Assembly: GCA_033297205.1 (NCBI GenBank)
Contig: MU859148.1
Location: 1-64,000, forward strand
Length of the DNA: 64,000 nucleotides
Direction of reading: 5' to 3'
Origin: Pseudoneurospora amorphoporcata
Taxonomy: Eukaryota > Ascomycota > Sordariomycetes > Sordariales > Sordariaceae
Shown here: positions 31,942 through 43,483 of the stretch, in pieces
How the letters are laid out: each line of letters starts with the position of its first letter
Position numbering within the stretch: position 1 is the stretch's first letter
Notes under the pieces: generated by a model
The model's input: only the letters and a program-made list of their open reading frames with translations
Told to the model about the DNA's origin: nothing
Databases searched by the model: none
Program-made: the position numbers and the translations under genes

Positions 31942-33456
31942 TTACTCCTCCTCAGCAAGTTTACTCAACAAACACCTCTTCTCCTCATCATCAACCACCA
32001 CCTCGCTCCTCCTCCTAGCCAACCAGCTACCCGATATTTTCCTCCCATTCACCCAGCCCTTCTCGTTTCTCTCTCCATCTTTGTCGTCATCATCATCATC
32101 ATCATCATCACCACCACCATGAACAGTCCTTTCCCCCTCCCCAAAAACCGGCTTAAAAACCCAGTCATAGCTCTCCCAAAGAAAATGCATCATAACCGTC
32201 ATCCCACCCGCCATCCAACCGGGTATCTTACCCTTATCATCCGCCACCCACCTCGTCGCCTTGAGCACGAAAAAGAAAAGAGGCATCCAAATAACCATAA
32301 AAAACAGTCGGCCGATCTGCTGACGACAGGAAGTAATGGTGTAGGGTTCTAGGTCTTGGAGGTAGCGGATGTAGAAGGGGGGCAGCTCGTGCTCGATGGC
32401 GCCGGTGCGGAGGAGGGTGAGGTAGCGGAGGGAGGGTTGAGTTGGGCGGGGGGTTTGGGGGCGGCGGATCGGGAGGAGGAGTTTGGAGAGGCGTTGACGC
32501 CATTTTGGTGGCATTTGAGGCGGTTGGGGCTTGTTGGGGTCCTTGGGATCCTTGGGATCCGAGGGGTGGTGGGGGTCGTCGTCGGTGAAGGTCGAATAAG
32601 ACTTGGGAGGTTGAGGGCTGGGGTGTTTAGGATCGTCAGGAAGGTCGGGTAACTGAGGAGCATACAACGTCCTTGCCAGGAACGGCTTGGGCAGTTCCGG
32701 ACGGGGATGCTCGGGAATTCGCACGGGAGCGGGTAGTTCGATGCAGGGTACGAGAATCTCGTGGTAGCTCGCTCCGCCGCCTTCGGTGGCTAGGATGCGG
32801 GCGTAGTCTTCGGCTGTTACTTCGTAGACTACGCCGATGAGGCCGCCTGTGTCCATGCTCCAGTCCCCATTTCCGCTACCGCTGCTTTCTTCCGAAGAGA
32901 AACCCTTCGCGGGTGGTTGCGGTCCCGGAGGTGGAAGATGGGGCGGGTCTAAAGGCGGGATCGGCACCACCGGTGGCTTCTTGGGTAGCTTCCGCAAAGC
33001 AATGTTGGCGAAGCAGGGTTCCAGGTAAGGAATACCGGGCAGGTCGAAGGTCAGACGGATCGAAGGCGCGGAGACGACCACTTGGCTTAGGGGCCGGATC
33101 TTGCGCATCCCCAAGAACGTTTTGGCGCACATGTTGGAGCCGTAGGCCAGGTAGAGGACCGTGGTGGAAGTGGAAGATGGCGGCGGGAGGTCCGAGTCTG
33201 ACCCGCCCGCCTCAGCGGTTCGACGTAGCAGGATCGGTTCATCGGGAAAGGGAATTGGTGAGACGTCTGGTTGGGAGAGACGGGCGTGGGATGTCCGTGG
33301 GATTTTTCCATTTGAGGATGATGCGGGTAGCGGCGCGGCGGCAGAGGGTGGTAGATATTCAAGGTGTTTGAGCGTCGCGGATGTTGTGTCCTTATCGTCT
33401 TCGTTGTACATCCAGCGACTACATTCTGTCGCGTTGTAGTCCTTCCGGGAGTACAT
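31942..33456 (-). CDS. gamma-glutamylcyclotransferase-fold protein with C-terminal membrane segments
   Basis: Single exon, 504 aa from the first ATG of the frame (33456; 33411 is an alternative). Near residue 105 it has the GGCT substrate loop YLAYGSNM, followed by FDLPGIPYLEPCFANI and, after a proline-rich insert, GLIGVVYEVTAEDYARI and GGGASYHE, which matches the AIG2/GGCT fold including the GliK branch. Proline-rich linkers (KHPSPQPPKS, DPKDPKDPNKPQPPQMPP) split the domain. A region near 385-445 has hydrophobic stretches (RLFFMVIWMPLFFFVL and GGMTVMMHFLW), suggesting membrane anchoring. The tail has a nine-Asp run. The 3' end is about 480 bp from the glycerol-3-phosphate dehydrogenase stop, convergent. 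Activity on gamma-glutamyl peptides is inferred from the fold only. Confidence 0.8.
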   Translation of the reverse strand: MYSRKDYNATECSRWMYNEDDKDTTSATLKHLEYLPPSAAAPLPASSSNGKIPRTSHARLSQPDVSPIPFPDEPILLRRTAEAGGSDSDLPPPSSTSTTVLYLAYGSNMCAKTFLGMRKIRPLSQVVVSAPSIRLTFDLPGIPYLEPCFANIALRKLPKKPPVVPIPPLDPPHLPPPGPQPPAKGFSSEESSGSGNGDWSMDTGGLIGVVYEVTAEDYARILATEGGGASYHEILVPCIELPAPVRIPEHPRPELPKPFLARTLYAPQLPDLPDDPKHPSPQPPKSYSTFTDDDPHHPSDPKDPKDPNKPQPPQMPPKWRQRLSKLLLPIRRPQTPRPTQPSLRYLTLLRTGAIEHELPPFYIRYLQDLEPYTITSCRQQIGRLFFMVIWMPLFFFVLKATRWVADDKGKIPGWMAGGMTVMMHFLWESYDWVFKPVFGEGERTVHGGGDDDDDDDDDKDGERNEKGWVNGRKISGSWLARRRSEVVVDDEEKRCLLSKLAEEE

Positions 33457-34364
33457 ATCGCCCGTGTATTTATTTGATAGGGAAAAGATGTACCAATGTC
33501 CAATTGAAAGGAGGAAAGCAAAGACGTGATTGCAAACAAAATGGCACAATATAGAGGCTAGATGGCTTTGAAGTATATAAGGGTCTTGATCCAAGACACC
33601 AAGAGATGGGATGACAGAGGCAAGTCGTGTGTCGTCGTTAGACTGGAGAGACTACCTAGACTTTCTGGATTTACAATCCGTCAAGGTACACGACGCACAG
33701 TGCTGACTAATCGATGTGATTGGTGTTTGGAAGCTTATCGAATGCAACCTTACGCCGGCGTAGGACGGGGCAATCCGGTGATAACAATTCCCGATATGAT
33801 TCGACTTCCATGTTCCGCCCGGGAATGGCGGGTCTCCGATGGCTGAAGAGCTCCCGGTTTGCGTCCCGGTCTGCGAAGATCAGGGGAGTACCTCTCACAT
33901 TCGGGCTACTTGACCATCCATCTCCTGGTAGGTCAGGGCCGGGGGTGAGATGGTATGCACGGCCCAACATGATGATGCCACGGCAAGTACTATCGTCGAC
34001 CTCCGGCTGAGTAGGTCTTGACTGCGATTCGGATGTTGTTGCAGTGTGGAGCTTTACAGCTGCCTGATCCGCGATTTCCCTTCTTCTTGATGATTGAAAT
34101 TACGAGTATGCATGTTGCTTGGTCGTTGCTTCCTTCGTGGTAAGCTCCCGCATACCTTCAAGAACAATGGGAAGGCGCAATGCGATGGTCGGTCAAGAGG
34201 CCTCTTTGCCCTCCCGATGCGCACATGCCACAATTTTGATGATGGCTTTTCGGCGAAAAATTTCTCTGTCACCGTGATCCGCTAGTCTTCGTGTACTGAG
34301 AACACTTTCAACCTGGCGATCGAGAACGACCATTCCTTCTGCGCTTTGTCCCCATCCTTCCGCC

Positions 34365-36919
34365 ATGGAGCAGTGGTTGCCTCCGAATCACGAGAACTCT
34401 ATCAACCTGATACGCGCTGACGGCGGTGAGATCTGGACAGTCCTCTCCCCTCAGCGCCGCGCTAGAAGCCCATCAAGACTCACGACGTTTTCCGATGCCA
34501 ATGGACTGGTCTATCTCGATTCCATTCCTGAACACATCATGAAAGACCCGAGTCTGAACAGAAGGGATCCGTTGGCGGACATGCTCCCTTCTGAGTGGGA
34601 ACGACCTGAGAAACATGACCCAGAACCAGTCAAGGAGACACAGCAACAGCCCCAAAACAAGATCCAGGCTGTTTCCAATGCTCAGACCCAGAGGAGAACT
34701 CCTCTCTCCGCTGACGACGTGGTTCTCGAAATGCCATGGAACTCTTCCTCTTCCCGCAAAAGACCTTCCAAGCCCCGTCAATCCCAAGTCAAACCACAGA
34801 CCAAGTCTAGCAAAAATGCTGGCTCAACCTCGCCCATTCAACCTGACAAGTCTACTGATTCTACGTCACCGCATGATGGCTCTGCTCTTCGAAGGTCTCC
34901 TCGGATTTCCGAGCTCATTGCTCAACAAAAGCTTGTGACTCGTACACCTCCTTCTTCGCGGACCGGAGTCAAGAAGGACAGCCAGAAATCGAAGCCTGCT
35001 TCAGTTCCCGCCATACCCAGGAAGCGAAAGGCACAGCCACATGAAACCAAGACTTCAGAAACGAGTGGCTCGGATGCACACGAAAAGAAAGCAACAGCAT
35101 TGCCGGCCAAGCCTTCTAAGGTCCCACGCACCGAGCAAGCCAGTCCAGCCAAGGTCGAATCTACCACCAGAGACAGCGAGGTAGCAAGACCCAGGCAGGC
35201 AAACAGAGAGGTCCAGACTCCTGCTGAGCCCGAGGAGGAAGTACCTCCCACTCATGACCGATCTGAGAAGCACCACACAGCAAGCAACCAACTTCAGTCT
35301 CCTTATTATCTTGAAGAGTCGGCACTCTCGTACCACAGCAGAGTTGAGAAGCAAGAGTCGGCGGTCACGAGGGTCCAAATTCCGGGCAAGATGGAGGAGA
35401 CGTTGCGTCCCCCTTACGAGATAAATCAGAAGATCATGAGACAGCCCGTCTACCGAGACCAGGCAATTCAGGCATTCGGGTCCCAGACAAGACCGGACGA
35501 CGATGCCCGTGCCGAGACAGCTGTGGCGGGCACACAATCTGAACAGAGACCATCTCGCAAGCCAGCAGTCCTCGTACATAATGTCGTTAGTGATCTACCC
35601 AAAGATATCTCAAAGGATGCTCCCCACTTGCCAGCCCACAAAGACACTGTTCCTACGCATATAGCCCATGCGTGGGACAAGTTGGCCCAAAGAGGATCTC
35701 AACACCAGGCTCACGAACTCGGACAGATGCCGGAAGCAGACTCCATTCCTCGCCCTGCCAATCCTGGAAAAGAACCTTATGGCGTTGAATCTGGGCGCTC
35801 AAGTTCTCCCTTGTTCATGGAACAAGGATCCGGCTACGATGATCATCAAGAAGCTGGAGCAAAATCATGGCTGCCTAAGAACTTGTTCCGTAATGGCTTT
35901 GAGGCCTACGAAGGCCAAGTTTCGCTCCGCAACACAGCTTTCGATCAGCATCCTAATCACGCCTACTCGCTGCCATATGCTGCCAATATTACAAGCGAAT
36001 CTCGAGGAATGCCAGTTCAGCGCCCGCAAAGTCAAGGGAGTGCTTCGGCATCTTCAGAGCAAAGCAGAGAAACGAGCCCGGAAGAGGTCTGGAGGAGAGA
36101 GACAGGGGATAACTCTGTATATGCGATCGTACACAAGATAGGAATGGTAAGTCCCTCCGCCTATGACCCTTTTTGGTGATGTACCATGTCCTGATCTCGA
36201 TCTCTCTATAGATGTTACATCGCGCACTCAAGCCGAGAGAAGAAGCCGTCGACGACATAGTCAAGGACTACCTGGAGAACTCAGTGCTTCTACTCGAGCA
36301 GATGAGCACTTGCCACGAAAACGAAAGGGAAGCCACTGTTGACAACCACGAAGCTGCAACCAAAGCCTTATACTCCCTGTGTGACACAGCCTGGCACGAC
36401 GTCCGAGATCTGCAAAAACAGCTCCAGTCGTTTGACATCTCCAAGATACTAGCGAGTGCCCGCAAGCCTGCATTCATCCAAAAGATGCAGACATTGAACC
36501 GGCTGTGTGACGAGCGCGTTAGCAAGTACATTGAACAATCTTCCCGCGCGACGACCGAACATGAGAATCCAGTCCGAAAGAAGGGTGACCTCGTGGAGCT
36601 CTTCAAGTCACAACTTTACGAGCAGATCGGGCATTCTGATGCTTCAGCCACGAAGCTCCAGATGATCGATGCGGAAGCAGACTTGTTCATCGAGCGTTTT
36701 CGCAACGATGAGATAGGCTTGCCGAGCAGGCAGTCTGATGCTCAGCTTGTTGAAGACGACCCGAAGACTATTTCGCAAGCTATGGGTCAGGCAGCTGACG
36801 CGCTGAACAATTCGAAGGAAAAGCAACGTGCTCCAGCTGGCGAGCCATTGCCTGGCAGTTCTCAGGCACCTATTGAGGTGTCGTCACACTATGAGTCGGA
36901 CAGTGACTACGTCGACTAA
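34365..36919 (+). CDS. 829-aa protein of unknown function, disordered N-terminus and helical C-terminus
   Basis: Two exons, 34365-36146 and 36212-36919, separated by a 65-bp intron (GTAAGT...CTATAG). The start ATG has good context (CCGCCATGG). The first 590 residues are mostly Ser/Pro/Lys/Gln-rich and probably disordered, with basic clusters such as SRKRPSKPRQSQ and PRKRKAQPHE that could be nuclear signals. The intron joins HKIGM to MLHRALKPREEAVDD, opening a charged helical region (about 590-760; LENSVLLLEQMSTCHENERE, WHDVRDLQKQLQSFD) with coiled-coil character, then an acidic tail YESDSDYVD. The conserved-looking part spans the exon junction. I do not recognise the family; a chromatin or structural role is a guess. 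Confidence 0.85.
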
Positions 36920-37947
36920 TACATTGCTTTTCACACTGTTTCGCTATATTGGCCGTTTTACAGGAATCTTTCTCCCCTTTCTTTCGAACAAGTACCTGTC
37001 TTGCTTGAGGAAGTGCTAGCTTTCGGGCAGCCATGTCATATGTGCGAATCTTTTGTCAACTGGCGGCGGGTGGAAGGTCCGGAGCTAAATGACTGTAGTT
37101 AAATGATATTCCACTTTGTATTCGAACTCATTGTGCCAGCGGTGGCCTGCCATTTGCGCTGGTTAATCCTATATACCGTGTCTGATGCTTCAGGAAGCCA
37201 CAGGCGAGGCTGAAAGTTCAGGACTATGACTACGTGTAACCCGAGCTCCATCTTCTTTATATATGGGACAGGTGCGAAAGCGTGAAAAATACAGGTATCG
37301 AGACTAGAAAGCCAGAGGGTTAAAACTTTGCGCAATTCATGGTGGACCCATCCGACTTACCTTCCCCCTTCTGCCTGCCCTCCCGTTTGCCCCTTCCCTC
37401 CGAAAACACTCTGGTCAAATACCTCACTACGAGACGCTTTTCTTCTCCCACAAACGACAGCAATACCTTCAAAACTTGATCTCACTTCTGCAAGAAACCA
37501 CCATCGAGTCATTCATCAGCAACGTATATCTGCGCCCACAAGTCCACATCACCCTTTATTACCCTTTGCGGCTTCGAAGCAACTAAGAAACCCATCCCTG
37601 ATCGAGACCACAAGCCGGCATCTTCGCAACGTAAGTAATCCAGCATAACAGGCCTCACCCTTTCCCCATCTCCGCCTCTTACCCCAGCTACTCATTCCTT
37701 ACTCATGCTCGTGCTTTCGCCTGACCACCCAAGCAAGCGACGCCTTCATTAATTCCTCTACTTTAAACACGATGACCAGCTAACGCGAGAAAATATCAGT
37801 TTTTCCTCACAATACCGTGACACTATAGCCTCGCAGACTAGTAGTCGCTCAGCATCGAGGTCAAGCGTCCTCATTCTGCTCCCCAAGAACGCATCACCAA
37901 CTCCATCACTCCCCAAAAGCAAGCATCAACCAAGCGGCGAAACGACA

Positions 37948-38676
37948 ATGGCTGCACCCCAGCAGAACCCGCATGGTCTGGTGCTACTCACTGACCGCTA
38001 CAACTTTGTGGCGTGGAATTCAAGCCTGTTGCAATATCTCTGGGCGCAGGGCTTGATGCGCTATCTGGCGCTTGACGAGATGCCTGCCTCGAATGTTGAC
38101 CAGTGTCGATATTGCTACGAGGCGATTTGGCACCAAAAAGAGGGCAGGGTTCTATGCCTTCTTGAGCTGACCGCCCTCAACAATCATCACATTCGGGCAG
38201 CTCTTGAAGAGCACGACTGGATAGAGGGCCATACCAGTCCCAGGTATCATTACCAAATGATCGTCAGAGTTTTTGGCCCGGTCGCCCCAAGTTTGGCCCT
38301 AAGAAGCTCTGCGCCAGCGCGATGCCTCCTGTCCTTTACGTTACCCCTATGGTCTTCAATGAAAGGCATACTGCTACTATATATTAGACGACCTATTCTA
38401 CAACCAGATGAAGTCATCGGCGGGAAGTCTCAACACCGCGGAACAAAACTGGAGGGAGGGCCACAGCTGAAGGGGAGGCAAAGCTACGGCAGATATTGGG
38501 GACATGGATTCATGTTCAGCAGGTTGGTTGGGGAAACATCACTGTTGGACCAAATGGCATCAACTTTCCTCCTCACTATGCCTTCACTTCCAACGGCACA
38601 GCGAATAACTAGAGCGGCCTGGTTCACCCTGTTGGCTCAGCGGAAATTTCCTAGACGTATTCTGAGTTATGGATGA
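37948..38676 (+). CDS. copia gag-like small protein, member 1
   Basis: ATG in strong context (ACGACAATGG) opens a 242-codon frame. The first about 110 residues form a module with NFVAWNSSLLQYLW, EAIWHQKEGR, IRAALEEHDW and PRYHYQMIVRVFG. The same module is found in the gene at 55650-56048, with aligned W, FL/YL, IW, HVR/HIR, W and YHY positions. It resembles the N-terminal gag domain of Ty1/copia elements (UBN2-like), but no protease, integrase or reverse transcriptase follows. Residues after VFG look unrelated and low in conservation; the true end may be nearer, or an intron may be missed. The long pyrimidine-rich leader contains a GTAAGT near 37631, suggesting a 5'UTR intron. Domesticated gag-derived gene or lineage-specific family; function unknown. 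Confidence 0.55.
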   Translation: MAAPQQNPHGLVLLTDRYNFVAWNSSLLQYLWAQGLMRYLALDEMPASNVDQCRYCYEAIWHQKEGRVLCLLELTALNNHHIRAALEEHDWIEGHTSPRYHYQMIVRVFGPVAPSLALRSSAPARCLLSFTLPLWSSMKGILLLYIRRPILQPDEVIGGKSQHRGTKLEGGPQLKGRQSYGRYWGHGFMFSRLVGETSLLDQMASTFLLTMPSLPTAQRITRAAWFTLLAQRKFPRRILSYG

Positions 38677-38696
38677 AGTAGATGGAGGATTGATGG

Positions 38697-39422
38697 AAAG
38701 GGCAGATTTCAGGTTGGCGATTGAGGAAAGAGCAAGTGGCAGCGAGTGCAAGGAGGCTAGGAGAAAGTCACGATATCAGCTACTACTAGGTAGTTGCGAT
38801 AAGCCCCGACATGGAGGAAGTCGGCCACGTCCCAAGTTTCCTCCATAAACTATAGTAATCACTTATTTCTGCCGCATTCTACTACGTGCTTGGATGTATC
38901 CTTCTTGCCTGCCTGATTTTCAATCGAAGCGTCAACGTATTTAATCGTCGTGTTTCACGCCGAATTTGGCCCTCCCACATGTGCTCTTGGAGCTCCTCCA
39001 GCTTCTTAGCGACGGAGAAAGCGGCGCCATACGTGATAAAGTACGCGGTCCTGGACATTGAAAACACAACTGGATATCGTCACTCAAAATCTACACAAGA
39101 CCATCGAAATCAGGTTCCCAGAGGCACTGTTCGTTACGAGAAGCTCACATATTTTCTGTCTGGACACTGAATGTTCGATTGTCGACATGTCACCGTCATC
39201 GAACTCATCTTCCATTGAACAGGTGAGTTCATCCTCCACAGTCATGCTAGACGAAAACAGTCCTGCTGACATACCCCTTATTCCAGGAAAAGGATCTACC
39301 ACTCGAAGATACGTAGTCACCAGATATGCCCACAACCAAGCAATAACAACACCAGACCCCTCAAACCTTCCACCCAGTTACCCTCCGAATCCCGCTCCTC
39401 ACGCCTCTCCACTCCCAAACAC
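38697..39422 (+). other. possible decayed coding region
   Basis: A plus-strand frame at 39058-39426 contains SPSSNSSSIEQ followed by GTGAGT and, 50 bases later, an ATTCCAG acceptor, then a proline-rich end. This could be a small two-exon gene or a relic of the upstream frame. No domain is recognised. Confidence 0.25.
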
Positions 39423-39425
39423 TTA

Positions 39426-40139
39426 AGGCCTGTTTGGGTCCGCGTTAGGGATTTTAAGAAATAAACGTGTTAACGTGCAGGGTCCGCAGCTGCACTCCTG
39501 CAACATTAAGGTAGCGTTAAGGTAGGCCAAGACTTTGGCTGCAAGATGCAAAGAGGTGCTTAATATTAGGGGCTCTCCTCCTTTCTACCTCTACCTTTCT
39601 TCTTTCCTCCTCTTTCTTCCTCCTTCATCATCCTTCTTCACCATCCTTTTCATCATCATCATCACCACCATCCTTCAGTTTTCATTAATACTACCATCCT
39701 TATCGTTACTATCCTTTTTATCATCGTCGCCATCCTTTTCATCATCATCATTACCACTATCCTGTTCATCAACACACCATCCTTCTTATCATCACCATTC
39801 TTCTTATCATCGCCATCCTTCTTATCATCACCATCCTTCTTATAGTCTTTGCGACGGCCATCCCCTATATTTATAGGGGGTTGATCCTTATAGTTGTGTT
39901 CTTAACCGTAGTTCTTAACGTACTACGTCTCAAAATGGATTTCGAAAATTCTAGCCTTCTAATTGGTCAGATCGAGGATTTGGGGTAAGTGCAGGTGGTT
40001 GCAGGTGGTTGCAGGGTGTGCATGAAAAATAAGGTTTTTGAGCCGAACACGAAAAATCGTAGTAGACTCTAGTGCGCTAGTACGTCCTATATACAAAATC
40101 TTAACCTGGGGACGTAGTAACGTGTAGCCGAACACGCCT
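39426..40139. mobile_element. 714-bp MITE, PIF/Harbinger-like
   Basis: The left end AGGCCTGTTTGGGTCCGCGT and the reverse complement of the right end AGGCGTGTTCGGCTACACGT match at about 17 of the first 22 positions (GTTA follows on both sides). Both sides are flanked by TTA (39423-39425 and 40140-40142), the 3-bp target duplication used by PIF/Harbinger elements, and the GGCCTGTTTGG-type terminus is familiar from that group. The interior has no transposase; much of 39590-39845 is CATCAT/CTTCTTAT imperfect repeat. Non-autonomous element. Confidence 0.7.
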
Positions 40140-40142
40140 TTA

Positions 40143-41510
40143 GGTTGCTACCAGATAAACTTATCCTCCGAACTCCCATCGGTCAGAACTATGGGATCCT
40201 TCACTGCTCCTTCTCCCGAGACCTTATCTTATATTGCTAGAGAACATCACCCCGCCCCGACGTTTTGAAAGGGACATGGGAGAGCCTGGCAACGTGAAGC
40301 AAAGTGGTACGAGACGCTTGATTTGTGGCCCTTTAAGGGAAGGGATGTGAAGAAAACTCGGGTTGAACATTTCGGGCGGCAGTCAGAAAGAATTTGGATT
40401 ACATGTTTGACCGTAATTGGATGGTGTAATACGGCTGTGCTGGCTATAAGGAGACTGACTGGTGGGTGGGTTGAAAAGTATTTGGGTTTGTCACAAACCT
40501 GCCTGAGTGGAACAGCGGCCGGTCGAAGACATTGATGGACGGACAAAAGCACTGGGTGGTGGCTCTAACGAACGGACAAACAGCCAACGGTTGGCGAAGC
40601 GTCGACGTTGATGGATAATGAAGACTCAGATACTAACTAAGGTACTATTCACTTGGTACGGCGGACAGTATGTTGAGGACTGGAGGTGAAGTCAGAGCCA
40701 AAGGGGGGCTGGTGGCGAGGGATTCCCTATCACGAGCTTCCAGTCTGCGGTCACTCGAGCACGTTGCTATCGGTCTGGACATAGGACATGCTGCAATTGC
40801 CGCCGAGCCATTTCTACGATACGGACACGGGATCGGATGGAGCAGAAGCTTTCCCAGCTGATAATGGCTTCTCTTCGTTTTCGGCTTGGCTGCGGAAAGT
40901 ACTGGTAGGGATTTTAGGCCAGTTCGGGGATAAGTGGTGTTTCAAGAGAGATATGACGATGGCCGTGCCGTTGCTGGGCGAAGACTTGGTTTCTTGAATG
41001 CGACTCTGTCTGGACAGCGGGGGGGCATGGCACGTGGAAAGCCATGATGGCGATGATGACCAGGAGGAAACTAATGGTCTGTGGAGTTGGAGACCGATAA
41101 TGGAGAATATCTGGGGGTAGAGCCTAGGTATGGATGGAAGAGAACCTTACTTGGGGGAATGTTCCTGGCCGTGGAACCCTGAATTTGGATGGTTTCCATA
41201 TCCAAAAAGCGAGACTTGACACAGCACACCGAGCGATGATGATGTCTGGAAAGGTGGACGGAACGGAAGAGTTTATGGTGTTGATTTGTTATAATTCGCT
41301 GGACGTAATAGCAACTGGGGTGATGCGTAATCAAAGATATACATACACCCGCAACCCGAAGTCTCGATCTAAAACGTCCGTAATAATCTTCCGATGTGGT
41401 TTCTCTGCGCTACCGAGCCATTCTGACCAATACCGTTCCCACGAGGCACAAGACGTTGCTCCATGCATCCGACCGGCGATAGTACCATTTTGGTCACCAT
41501 GAAGCCCAGT
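40143..41510. other. intergenic, no gene recognised
   Basis: Balanced composition with short frames only (longest 122 codons at 41134-41502). No domain, splice-supported gene or RNA is apparent. Confidence 0.4.
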
Positions 41511-41782
41511 TCAATCAGCCCATCCTGTCCATGTCCGGACTTGGTGTGAGGTAAGCTCGCGGAGATAGGGACGTGGCAGCATAGTATCGAGTTGCGGCAT
41601 CGTCTTGATCCTCCCAGATGGATTGCCGCATGGGATGATCCTGGCGAGCCATCGCTGTCCCCACAAAGGCCCTCCAACACGCTCATCCCACAAACATAAG
41701 GTAGTGTAATCCGAACCCGCTTTCCAGCAAAAGATACGTTCGTGCCCATTAGCACCCACCATGCGCCCGAGCACCCTCTTCA

Positions 41783-43483
41783 TCACCTTGGAAAGCTCTT
41801 CTGGTACTGCTCCAGCTTCGAGTCGAAAGAGGTGAAACTGCTAATCTTCCCCTTCCCGTTCTTCTGTGTCTTGGCGACCGGCTCTTCCGTCACCAAAAGC
41901 TCATCGCCGCCGTCATCCAAGTCACTATCCGGTGTCGCTACTGCGGCTTCTGGCTGTAGTTCGTCGAGATCGCCTTCGAATGCCTCAGCAACACTAGAGT
42001 ACTGTGGCTGCGAGAGATATGACAGCATCGACCGCTGTGTTTTCTTGGGGGGCTTCAGGACCCCTGCTCGTTTCTTTTTCAGGTATTTCGTGATGAGGCT
42101 CTGGTCCTCGATGTTGTCTTCAGGTTCCCATGTCGGGTTCTGGTCGGGCGGCCAGTCGCCTTCCCAGAGAACCAGGTACTTGTGAACCTTGACGCCGAAC
42201 TCGGTCACCCATTGGTCGTCGAGTAGTTCCTTAACTACCCAGGAAGCAGCAACGGGTTCTTCGATCTGAGGCTTCTTTTTCTTTTTGTTCGGTTCCGACT
42301 GCTCGCCTTTGCGACGTTTTCTCGCGCTGGAGGACTCAGTCTGCTTTGATAGAGAGTCAGAAGTGACTATCGGTTTGGAGATTGCAATAGGGACTGCAAG
42401 AGGCGTGAAAGCAATCGGCTTGACTTGGGCTGGGGGTGGCAAAGGGTGTGCTGCTGGTTTAAGAACCGTTTTGAACTGACGAGTGCTGTCTCTAGACGGA
42501 GAAGCTCGTGTAATGACCTCTGCATTCTTCCCTCCAAAGCCAAGCGAATGACCTACCCCATTCTGGCCTGCCGCTTTCTGACTGCCATGTCCACTGACCG
42601 AGGATCTTCCTGCCTCAATGCTGCGGGCAAACATCGGGTGAATTCTTCCTGAGGTGGAAGTGGCACTGGATGACGGGTGTGAGGCAACGTTGCTCAAGTC
42701 GCCTAGACTTATTACTGTTGGTTTGGATGGGCCGGCCACGGGCTGTTGCGCAGATACCGAGCTACTAGCCCGGGATTCAGATGGAAATCGGTGACCCACG
42801 TCGTCCGCCAGAGCATCGGCTGAATCGTAGCCCTCTAGGTCCGTGCCGCTATATTCTACCTCGCTGGCAGCTGCCGACTCGTGCTGTAGTTGGAGCTGGA
42901 TCGCCGCTTCGTCCGAATCGTTGAACCTGGGGAGCCCGGCCCGCTTTCGTTTTTGTGGAGTAGCTAACGAGGGACCGCCAACAGCCTCCTGTTTGGCTAA
43001 CAGGACGTCCCCCTCTTGCAACGATATGACAGGTTCCGCGGGTGCGTCAAGCGCTGGGTCGCCCAAGCGGGCCTTGGGAGGGCGACCGGGTTTCTCCTTG
43101 GCGGGAGCTTGCCCCTGATTCTTGCGCTTCTGTTCAGCTTCGACGGCCTTCACCGATTCCTTGATTTCAAGAGCATCGTATTCGAACTCCTCCAACTCGC
43201 GAGGAGATACGTAGTCGAGAACTTCATCGCAAGGGACTAGAAGCCTGGCAGCCGGTATGTCGGTAAATCCGATATGGTAAAAGATTCGACGCCGAGAGTC
43301 TGGCTTTGTGTCCTTAAGCACAGGCAAGACAAATTGGTCGATGATGTATGCGGTCGAGTCTCGAGGCGGCGCGAGAGTGATCGGAGGCGGCGGTGGGCCC
43401 GAGCCACGGGTGTACTTCTTGATCGAAGGGAGAGGTATTTCGATAGTCGTCTTGGGACGGTCGGTGGCAGGCTTGCCGGCCAT
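41783..43483 (-). CDS. chromodomain protein, CDP-2-like (HCHC silencing complex)
   Basis: 566 aa in one open frame from ATG 43483. An N-terminal block (about 45-115; IIDQFVLPVL, IFYHIGFTDIPAARLLVPCDEV) is followed by long Ser/Lys-rich linkers with basic nuclear-type clusters (KRKRAG, RKRRKGEQSEPNKKKKKP). A chromodomain sits at about 414-473: SWVVKELLDDQW, KYLVLWEGDW, NPTWEPEDNI. In Neurospora a protein of this size and plan, CDP-2, joins HP1, HDA-1 and CHAP in the HCHC complex that keeps heterochromatin deacetylated; that identity is inference. At the C-terminus an alternative 56-bp intron (41838-41893, GTGACG...CAG) would change the frame and continue to 41511, giving 638 aa ending WTGWAD, but the branch site is poor. 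Divergent from Pam17. Confidence 0.8.
   Translation of the reverse strand: MAGKPATDRPKTTIEIPLPSIKKYTRGSGPPPPPITLAPPRDSTAYIIDQFVLPVLKDTKPDSRRRIFYHIGFTDIPAARLLVPCDEVLDYVSPRELEEFEYDALEIKESVKAVEAEQKRKNQGQAPAKEKPGRPPKARLGDPALDAPAEPVISLQEGDVLLAKQEAVGGPSLATPQKRKRAGLPRFNDSDEAAIQLQLQHESAAASEVEYSGTDLEGYDSADALADDVGHRFPSESRASSSVSAQQPVAGPSKPTVISLGDLSNVASHPSSSATSTSGRIHPMFARSIEAGRSSVSGHGSQKAAGQNGVGHSLGFGGKNAEVITRASPSRDSTRQFKTVLKPAAHPLPPPAQVKPIAFTPLAVPIAISKPIVTSDSLSKQTESSSARKRRKGEQSEPNKKKKKPQIEEPVAASWVVKELLDDQWVTEFGVKVHKYLVLWEGDWPPDQNPTWEPEDNIEDQSLITKYLKKKRAGVLKPPKKTQRSMLSYLSQPQYSSVAEAFEGDLDELQPEAAVATPDSDLDDGGDELLVTEEPVAKTQKNGKGKISSFTSFDSKLEQYQKSFPR

Noticed and set aside
39535..39876. 113-codon frame inside the MITE
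   Set aside because: Encodes CAT/CTT microsatellite repeats (Ser/His/Tyr/Phe runs); no domain.
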